Positions 55,610 to 64,000 of a stretch of 64,000 nucleotides of DNA are shown here, one piece after another. This DNA comes from Macrobrachium rosenbergii. Lineage: Eukaryota; Arthropoda; Malacostraca; Decapoda; Palaemonidae. Every line of letters starts with the position of its first letter. The stretch's first letter is position 1. The stretch lies in the NCBI RefSeq assembly GCF_040412425.1, contig NC_089768.1, forward strand, positions 2,042,501-2,106,500, read 5' to 3'. The notes under the pieces are model-generated. The model searched no databases. It worked only from the letters and a program-made list of their open reading frames with translations, and was not told the DNA's origin. The position numbers and the translations under genes were made by a program.

Positions 55610-56240
55610 CTGTGGGTATGGGTATGGTACAAATATGGGTATGGGTATGGGAATAGTATGGTATCGATATGGGAATGAGTATGGTAGGGGTATGTGTATG
55701 GGTATGGGTATTGGCTTTGGTATGGGTATGGATATGGGTGTAAGTACGGGTAAGGTATGGTACAGATATGGGTATGGCATGGATTTGGGTATGGGTATGG
55801 TACAGATATGGGTTTAGGTATTGGTTTGGGTATGGGAGTTGGTATGGGTATGGGATGGGGATGGGTATGGGTATATGTATGGGTATGGTATAGATATAGG
55901 TTTGGGTATGGAATGGATATAGGTATGGGTATAAATATGGTAGAGTTATGGGTATTGGTATGGTATGAGTATATTACAGATATGGGTATGGGTATAGAAC
56001 AGATATGGCTATGGGTATAGGTATGGGTATGGTATGGATATGGGTATGATACAGATATGGGTATGGGTATGGTATGGATATGGGTATGGATGCTGCCTGT
56101 ATACTTTTGCTGACTATTATTAGTAGGGTTAATTTACTGTGGTATGGGTATGGGTATATATGGTATGGTACAGATATGGGTATGGTATTGAATTGGGTAT
56201 GGGTATGGGTATAGGTATGGTGCAGATATGGGTTTGGGTA
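55610..56240. repeat. Degenerate (GGTATG)n hexamer array with internal duplication
   Basis: Dense ggtatg/gatatg/ggtttg hexamers. The word cttttgctgactattattag, with flanks, occurs at about 55,577 and 56,106, so the whole block of about 530 bp may be duplicated. Gly/Met/Val/Trp/Tyr frames across it are repeat artefacts. Confidence 0.95.
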
Positions 56241-56389
56241 TGGGCCTTTTGTTGAAAATGTAGTATCTAAAAAAGTGACCCAACGGATCATGGGTGGTCT
56301 AGTCTTAATCAGAAATTATCACACGTTGAATTTGCCTAAGCGGTTTTTGTTTTTGCGATCGTTGACCTACCCTAGTTTTCACAGACACA

Positions 56390-56433
<44 letters not shown>

Positions 56434-56574
56434 CATACATACATATAAATTGTATAATTATGCAGCAAACGAGCTGAGCTGACCATTATCACGGAGAAGC
56501 CGCATAGGTTTAAGAAAACTATATCTAAAACCTGAACAACCCCATTCCTTTGTTACCACATCTTTCCGACCTTG
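56241..56574. other. Unrecognised DNA with a short (AT)n/(ACAT)n run
   Basis: AT run at 56,394-56,428 followed by ACAT units. Nothing else recognised. Confidence 0.4.
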
Positions 56575-57058
56575 TAAATTATGATGAAAGCGAAAAGTAG
56601 AAGTAGGAGTCTTTTCTCACCCAGTATAGAAAGCCGGTGCCATTATAATACGCATATTGAAAAGGCTTCGGTTTGGACGAACCACCGCTGATGATGTGAA
56701 AGTTAAGCAAGAGCTCCTGATTCTAGTACCACCTAACAATGACCTGGCCCAGGTTCTTGTCGAACAGTACTCTAGTCGCCGCAACAGCAGCAACAACAAT
56801 TGGGATGAGTTCAATGCATTATTCTCTACGACAAAGAAAAAAAAAAACTGTTACCCCACAAAGAAGCGTTGCGTTTATACCATTGCGCGCTTCTGAGTGG
56901 ATACATTTTCTGTATGTCTTCAAATTGTATTACTTGAAGAAGTGCCAGTGTCTATCTCTTCAGGTATGATTAACGTTGTGCGTATTGTAATGGCACTCGC
57001 TTTCTATACTGAGTGAGAAAACACTCCTACTTCTACTTTTCGCTTTCATCATAATTTA
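56575..57058. mobile_element. MITE with 80-bp terminal inverted repeats
   Basis: 56,575-56,654 and 56,979-57,058 are reverse complements with five mismatches in 80 bp by eye. Both ends start TAAATTATGATGAAAGCG, compatible with a TA target duplication as in Tc1/mariner-related MITEs. The 324-bp interior has an 80-codon forward frame without known motifs. Total length 484 bp. Non-autonomous. Confidence 0.9.
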
Positions 57059-59208
57059 TGAGGTTGCGGAGCAAAGCCCTACGCCCTGCCCTTTCCTTTG
57101 TATTCCCTGACTTCCATCTCTGTCTCTTGTGGCTGGGCTTTACTACCCCTTCTGTGATTTCATCACTTTTTGCCTGTAATGAATATGTAGGTTGATAAAA
57201 TCATTACGCAAGTTTGGAGGGAAAAATTACATTTTGTTCTCAAAGTAAAATGAAGAAAATTTAGTACAAGTTAATATTCCCAAGAAGTGGGTGTTAGGTT
57301 TTGAAATTTTCAATTTGGTCAGTAACAAATTGAGTCAACTCGCATTAGCGATATACTGTACTAAAGAGGTGACGATGTGTCATTTTAATGAATATGGCAT
57401 TTTTCATCCAGAAGTTTTAACCATGCACTGGGTCAACAGTTCTTTAATCCGTTGTCATTTTTATCCACACCGAAATAAATGTCCATACCTTACAAGATTT
57501 GAAGCCAAATAAATTAATTTCTTTCATGCTTCACATGTACAAATATATGACTGGAGATTGACTGCGTTTCAGATAACATAGCACTAAAAAGATTATAAAA
57601 TGAAAATACAGATTATCCAGGTTCATCCATAATGGTACATTCTCAGGCAAACTGTGAATCAGTTGTTTTGAACGATGAAATGTGTGAGCAGATTTAGAAT
57701 TTATTATAACGCAGTAATCGAATTATGTTACATATAAGCATTTCATATTTATGTGTCCATTCTTTTTGTCCCTGTTTTCTTCGTCTCTGCCGCTTCCTTA
57801 ACAGTTATGGATAGGGCGCTCTGTAAATGCGACGTTTCCCAGCCTCTGTTGCCCCTGCACGCTAGCTTCCCACTAAAAGCCCCGTTATGTCTGGTCCTTC
57901 GTTCTCGCTTGAAAGTACACTCAAGCTTACTTTATTTATTCATGCCATTTTCTGCTTTCTCACGTGGTTTAACGGTTAGGTTCTTTGGCTGTTTACTGGA
58001 TTAACAGTTAATATTGACTTCATATTTTTCTCGTTCTTTACTTTCATGTTATTAATATCGATTACATTATCATTACTTCTACGTTTGTTTTGCCTTGTAT
58101 GGTCTACCGATACCGCTCTGTTGACTTGTTGCTTCCAGAATTGTCTTTGTAAACGCAGATGTTAGAGTCCTTACAGTTAAAACACTGTTCTTGTTTACTT
58201 CTTAAATTTATCCATGCTGTAAAGGTTTAATAAATCAGTTCTTTCTGGATATATTGCGCTGTCAATGTAAAAACGTAGGATACTTTTTCTTATATCGACT
58301 GAGATGATGTCATTTGAAAATAAAAGCAAAACTTACCAAATACATTAATATCAAATAATTAATTTGACAACAGCACCTTTCAAGCATTTTTGGATTTGAA
58401 TCAGAGACTGAAAAATTCTCTCGCCGTGAAAACCAATGATGGTTGTGTTCACCGAAGCAACTAGGAATTATCTGCCACACTGGGATTGAGCCTCCAGGTG
58501 ACATATTCTAAATTATATCTTTTGTGCAGAAACAGAAAACGCCGAATGCTACCGTACGTGGCATGTTTGATACTGAAGGTAACTTCTTCCATTTTTATTC
58601 AAGAATCTTTGAAGGTCTGGAGTTCGGCAGTAAATGGTAGTAAGTATATAAAAAAGATTAATGTGAACTAGAGAACAGTTTTAGAATTAATTAATGAAGC
58701 AATTATCGTATGATCAACCTTGGCTTCAGAATTTATATAGATGAGCATGCTATAATGCACGAACAAGTCGAGCAGTATGAAGATGAAATCACATCTAGAT
58801 GAACCACCAGAAGTTTGCTGAAAATCACCAGAGGGAAAATTTAGCGAGAGAGAATATAAAAGTTGAAAACGAAATCACAGGAATTAATTCAGCTCCATCT
58901 TCAGCGGACCAAGTGAAGCCCTGCTCATTTGGATGAAGTGCTGGCGTGCCCTTTGCAATCTAATCTCGGAGATTCCGATGACTTGTAGTATAAAAATAAT
59001 AAATTCATCATAAATTGCATCAGTTCTTCATAATAAAGAGGTTGTTGTAAGTGATGGAGGTGGCTTGCTGAGCATATGACTTGTAATGAGCTTGCGTTTT
59101 TCTGTCTTAATGTTTGCACAGCACGATATCTTATATTTTCTATCATATAATTTCATTTACTTGCTCTCTTAGGATTTATACATTTTCTTCAGTAATTTCA
59201 TAACTGTC

Positions 59209-59214
<6 letters not shown>
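57059..59214. other. Unrecognised DNA
   Basis: Frames of up to about 80 codons (57,753-58,004 forward) without motifs or splice structure. No element recognised. Confidence 0.4.

Positions 59215-59269
<55 letters not shown>
59215..59269. repeat. (CT)n microsatellite
   Basis: Uninterrupted CT run. Confidence 0.97.
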
Positions 59270-59272
<3 letters not shown>

Positions 59273-59618
59273 CGAGACTAAAATTACTAGAAATTTATGT
59301 TTGTATTTTCTGAGGATTTAATATTCAGTAAACAAATGACAATAAAGTATATATCCTTTGAAAGGGAATTTATTTTTGGATGGTGCAAATAAAATGATAC
59401 ATCAGTTGTTGAGCAACTGCTATCACGGCAAATTATCAACATTCCCTTACCGGGTAGCTTCAGCTCCTTGTTTTGACTTTTCATTTCTGCTGTTTTCCTC
59501 TTTTGAACAAGTTGCAATAACTAACAACCACTTACCTCCAAAGCAACATTAAAATTAGTATTCAACCATGGCCAGTAACTTTTAAGTTAGCAATTAAGGG
59601 AAAATAATCTTAAAGATT

Positions 59619-60068
59619 TTGCGCGCAGCAATCATCAAAGTTTATGAGCTTGAGTGGAAGTTCGACAGACGCTTAATGGAATTAAAAGACGCAGATGGTG
59701 CTGTCTTAATCAACCAGACATCGCAAGATTTACAAAGCTCGCTAAATAGAATGCATCATAGATCTAGAGAAACGAGTCTTAGTGATAGACTAAAAATGGC
59801 AAACCAAACAATGAGCAAGCTGAATAAGGTTTGGAAATAAGATGCTCTGAAACTGTATATGAAAATAAGATTTTGTCAATTTGGAAATGAAACTTTTCAG
59901 AAGAATATTAGGAATCGTATTGCAGGATAAAGTTAGAAGCGATACGATCAGGTAAACTACGGAAGTTCCATATGCAGACGCGATAATGATGCAGGATGAA
60001 CAGCAGTGGCTTGGACCTGTCCTCCTCACTACTGCTGGGAGAAGAGAACGTCTCAAGAGGTGGAGGTG
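59619..60068 (+). pseudogene. LINE polyprotein C-terminal fragment
   Basis: The first frame ends MANQTMSKLNKVWK (pattern IA.A...M.KL.K.WK), and two later frames read EMKLFRRILGIVLQDKVRSD and DEQQWLGPVLLTTAGRRE. These are the usual closing motifs of jockey/RTE-like LINE proteins (FLRR.LGI...D.VR...I and WLGHVLR). The parts are in the right order and separated by two frame changes and a stop. It ends near 60,068 with RLKRWR. 5'-truncated and dead. Confidence 0.78.
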
Positions 60069-60199
60069 ATGCTTGTATTTCTCGTGCGTTTATTACTGAT
60101 GCCTCGTATGAGAAGTTGTTTATTTTCTATGCAATTTCATAAATGCTAATGCTTTTAATGGAGGATAACTTTACAAAATATGTACACACACGTTTGCAA

Positions 60200-60202
<3 letters not shown>

Positions 60203-60235
<33 letters not shown>
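60203..60235. repeat. (CT)n microsatellite
   Basis: Short uninterrupted CT run. Confidence 0.95.
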
Positions 60236-60239
<4 letters not shown>

Positions 60240-62449
60240 AGCATCGATAAGAATTTTTATATACAAAAGCTTTGTATTCATCAGTAGAATATTATAAAAA
60301 TGCTAGCCTTCATTTGCATCAGCTACGAAATATAAAATCTTGTCTGTTTGCGTACTTTCATTTGTTCTCACAAATGAAAATAATTTGTTACCGGCTAACT
60401 TCAACTCCAGTGAATTACAATCATCCACATCTGGAATGACAGCAAAATCATATTACTATTGCAAAAACTTGACACTGCCCCCCCCTTCAAATGTCACTTA
60501 GAAAACATGAAAGAATTAAAAATATTTTGTATTTTTCGAGTTTTTCTCAATAACTGTCATAAAGCAGAAATTAACTAAACACTTCTTGAAAGGCAAAATA
60601 TTGTAGCTGTACATGGTACAAAAATGATCCATCTCTTTAAAATGATATTACTGAAGATTATATTTTTATGAAACACTTTAAAAATTCCAGTCGTTAGCCA
60701 ACTTGAGCTTCTTGGGTTTATCCTTTTTTTTTATTTTTGAACATGCAAAGAAAAAACAAAATAATTAAATTTCAAAATGAGGCCAAAAACTGCTTCCTAT
60801 CATAAAATATAAATTTACACTCTTCATCTAAACTTAGTATCGCCAAGCAAGGCTGGGTTTAGCAAGACGCTAAGACACTCTTGAACAGACACGGGTTGAC
60901 AGGTGGCGGTGGTGGTGGTGGTGGGGAGGAGGAGGGGGAGGGGTAAGAGGGGAGGTGGGGGAGGGGAATGGTGGGTGTCGCGTCAGATTCTGATAGGGCT
61001 AACATCCTCCTATACTAGCTAATGATGGGAACACATTAGCAAACCTAAAGGTCGAAACTGACTGACTTCACAGACCTTTAGGACGAGCAGTTTCCAGTCC
61101 ACGTTTCTAGATATCTGCCATCTCAAGGTGTGTGTGTTTTTTTTTTTTTTTTTTTATTTACCTTTCACGAGGGATACGAAATGATACCAGATAACCTAAA
61201 CATCCAGACAGGTTCTTCGCTATCTCCATTTTTTAAAAAGATGTATGGTTCTTTCTTCGAAATTCAGCAAATTTCATTGCTTTACTTGTAATTGCGTTTT
61301 GTTTTTAATTTTTTGCAGACATGTGAAAATGATGCCGTATGACGGGTATTAATGGTTGCTGTATGAGATCTAACTGCAACAATCACAAGCCGATTCCACC
61401 AGCGGTCTCTGTTGTGAAAAAGCAGACCTTCAAGTTCATACAGTATATATGTACCCTGAGTCTACTATAGACACTTTCTTCATGAAAGTCAGTGTGCTGG
61501 CAGGAATGAATTAGGTATGTACCTGTAATGCCCTTTTAGTTCTAAGAAATTGAGTACCATGAGTTCAAGCTTTCTTTCGCACAGGAAGTAAAGACTTGAC
61601 TATCTTATCATGTAACATAACTAGATAATGTTCTTGAACGGAAAAAATGGTTTTAATTCCATGCACTAAGGATACTTTGTTCTGCCATTACTGGAATGTC
61701 TACTGGAAGGTGCTGCTGTCCGCCAGAGTTCAGCATCTTCCAGGTTTATATAAGATCGTTCAAAGCGGTAATCTCCATTTTCCCAACATTGATGATAATG
61801 ATTCAGACCACCATCATGAAACATCCCTCCAGGCAATCTCCTCTGAGTTCTATTTCAGAAGGAGACTTCAGTTAACATCTCAAGCTCAAACTACAGCACC
61901 TAAGAAGTAACAAATGCTACTCGGTTCGCGAAGCATTAACAATTATATATAAAATACTTAAAATTTCCATATATCATCATCGTAGTTTTCGTGTTTTTGC
62001 TTTTAAATGCTGCTCTTGTTAACACATAGCTGAAGTTGCGGCCCAGAAACCGAGAGAAGCTCTGCGTGATGCAACACACTCCTTCAAAAGGCGGTTTTTT
62101 TGCGCTGAAACATTTATTAGTTCTCTGTCATTTAATCTATTTTTTCTTTGTTTTCACATATTTTGTGAAATCTTACTTTGCCAGTTAATGGCATTTTAGG
62201 ATTATCCTACTGGAATATTTGATGCTTTAGAACCTTAATCATTTTCATGAATTTTACCGAACCTGAGAACGATTTTTCTTATATTTATCTGCAACATTAA
62301 GCAAAAATACTTTTGACTATTGATACAGGGAAATAGCAGACTATTTTGAAGATCAGATATAGAAATTTAGTTATATTCATTAGCTGATAAAGATAAATTG
62401 ATCTGTAATTATGTTAAGATCATTGGTCCTGATAAGAAGTTCCTCATTG
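60236..62449. other. Unrecognised DNA with one G-rich patch
   Basis: A G-rich patch at 60,900-60,975 (ggtggcggtggtggtgg, then ggaggaggaggggg) could form G-quadruplex on the plus strand. A T-run lies at 61,138-61,156. No gene supported; frames such as 61,647-61,910 have no motif. Confidence 0.4.
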
Positions 62450-62715
62450 ACGGGTTGGTATCGTCCTCGGCTATCACTCTGCTGGACCCGCGTTCGATTC
62501 TCCGACCGGCCAATGAAGAATTAGAGAAATTTACTTCTGGTGATAGCAATTCATTTTCCGTTATAATGTGGTTCGGATTCCACAACAGCTGTAGGTCCCG
62601 TTGCTAGGTAACCAATTGGTTCTTAGCCACGTAAAATGAATCTAATCCTTCGGGCCAGCCCTAGGAGAGCTGTTAATCAGCTCAGTGGTCTGGTTAAAAT
62701 AAGGTACACTTAGCT
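62450..62715 (+). mobile_element. tRNA-derived SINE
   Basis: The head has an A-box-like tggtatcgtcctcggc (62,456) and a B-box gcgttcgattc (62,490), the internal pol III promoter of tRNA genes. The body holds gttgctaggtaaccaattgg, ttcttagccacgtaaaatga, tccttcgggccagccctagg and agctgttaatcagctcagtg. I recall this body as a common decapod repeat; that is memory, not a search. No poly-A tail is obvious. Confidence 0.75.
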
Positions 62716-63864
62716 TTATTGCTCCTGATAATATATTAATTTGATGGAAATGTCGCATTTGACAATTCTGTGACTGTTTTAAGATCCAGTTCAGACCAGC
62801 CTCTGTAAGATTCGCCAAGCACTGGAGTATAACAGAAGTGAAATTATATAAAACCGGAAATTGTTTTATTTATAAAAATACCCCTATTCCAATTCTGACT
62901 ATTATAACACTAATTTCGGGACCCTGTGGTCTTGGAAATAGGTATATTTCATAATTATTAGTGTCAAATATTTATTAAACTCTGCGATACCTCCCTGGCA
63001 AATTTCTTGAATATCCAAAAACTCACGAAATCCACCATTTTGGAATACACGAGGTCTTTGCTAGTAATTGAAATAATGTGAGATAAAGCTATTCGATTTC
63101 TGTAATCTTTTATCAATTTTTGACAAAATTTCGAATTATAGATCTGGATCATAATTTTGTGTACCCTCCTCCTAAATTTCGTGAAGTTCTGGAGAAGTAG
63201 TAAGTTTAAAAGATTAAAAGCATGTATTGATCATAATTATTAGTATTGTGAAAACAATAAAGCTCATCATAACGGATAAAAATACGGACGGAAGCAAATA
63301 CAGCAACTTGAAAACTTCGGTGCATATCCCGTATAGTTTGCGGTAGAGACCGGAGAAAACTTTCCATGTTTACAATTCTTCTTTATTTATTTATTCATTT
63401 ATTTATTTATTTTTTGACGAGAGGTTTGTTTGAAGGCACAAACAGCGTCATTTCCGGTTCTGCCATATTCTGTGAAAACTTTAGATATCGGAATCTACAG
63501 ATCAGGTTATCCGTTGTTTGGAGAAGATGCCTCAAATTTTGAAGTGGTTCAAGTCGCACAATAATGTTATTTATTAGCATACCGTGGTTTCTTATGCTGA
63601 GAGAGATATCTGTATCGAATTTTTACCGATTTTTGCTCGTATTCTACCTCCTTACATGCAAAACGTTTATGAAAAATAAAGGGAATTTCAATATGCATTG
63701 TTAACGTTAGTTTAATTTCCCAATCGTAATTTGAAGTATATTTATAGGACTGATGTTGAAAATACCGTTGTCAAAAGGGTTACCAATAAACATTAAGATT
63801 TTATATCCGATTTGTTGTTTATCTTCGATATAAAGCTCCGCTTCCCTAAAAGAGAATCTTCCGT

Positions 63865-63870
<6 letters not shown>
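62716..63870. other. Unrecognised DNA
   Basis: A+T-rich with no supported gene or element. A short (TTTA)n stretch near 63,383-63,413. Confidence 0.4.
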
Positions 63871-63923
<53 letters not shown>

Positions 63924-64000
63924 TATTATATATATATTTTATATATATATAGATATAGATATACACATACATATATACACATACACACACACTATATATA
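63871..64000. repeat. (AT)n microsatellite, runs off the window
   Basis: AT run at 63,871-63,917 followed by AT-rich variants and short CA units to the window edge. Confidence 0.95.

Noticed and set aside
54835..55656. Pro/Ser/Leu-rich forward frame and Gly/Arg/Glu-rich reverse frames
   Set aside because: Low-complexity C/T tract; no start context or conserved segment.
55610..56240. GGTATG hexamers as interstitial telomere repeat
   Set aside because: The arthropod telomere repeat is TTAGG; GGTATG does not match it, and the array is degenerate and internal.
58380..58500. SINE suggested by ggattgagcc on the plus strand
   Set aside because: A single B-box-like word without a matching A-box or known body.
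61647..61910. 87-codon forward frame with a His/Asp-rich patch
   Set aside because: No known domain and no supporting splice structure.

Overview
This window looks like intergenic or intronic DNA from a large, repeat-rich arthropod genome, most likely a decapod crustacean. I infer this from the very dense (AT)n, (GA/CT)n and (AAT)n arrays, the mix of Ty3/gypsy, Penelope-like, DIRS, LINE and Tc1/mariner-type elements, and a tRNA-derived SINE of a kind I associate with decapods. The species cannot be named from the sequence. I found no bacterial-style operons, no CRISPR array and no rRNA.

Layout. 1-6.2 kb: a reverse-strand Ty3/gypsy retrotransposon (gag, protease, RT, RNase H, integrase, then an env-like membrane ORF) broken by small indels. 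8-12.1 kb: mostly (AT)n arrays and unrecognised DNA. 12.1-14.9 kb: two Penelope-like fragments facing opposite ways, the right one also flanked by an inverted copy of its own tail. 15.2-22.65 kb: a reverse-strand LTR element with two recognisable LTRs, primer-binding site, polypurine tract, a 57-bp tandem array in its leader and an open 666-codon gag-protease gene, but no RT, RNase H or integrase. 23.5-26.3 kb: a decayed relative with the same gag-protease layout and its own, unrelated leader array. 30.8-33.3 kb: a decayed IS630/Tc1-mariner-type transposon whose ends carry many TGTCAA-like motifs in inverted orientation. 40 kb, 43.7-44.6, 51.8-52.9 and 59.6-60.1 kb: pieces of LINEs. 44.6-51.8 kb: a DIRS1-type element with inverted terminal repeats and an internal complementary region, sitting inside one of these LINEs. 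56.6-57.1 kb: a MITE with 80-bp terminal inverted repeats. 62.45-62.7 kb: a SINE.

The only convincing host coding sequence is a pair of reverse-strand exons at 53.6-54.3 kb. With good splice sites and compatible phases they encode most of an F5/8-type C (fucolectin/discoidin-like) domain.

The most unusual feature is the pair of related pol-less gag-protease elements. Each carries a dimeric tandem array about 110-150 bp upstream of gag, yet the two arrays do not share an obvious sequence. The first element has kept its long ORF open although its LTRs have clearly diverged. All similarity statements are from reading the sequence by eye; no searches or alignments were run.
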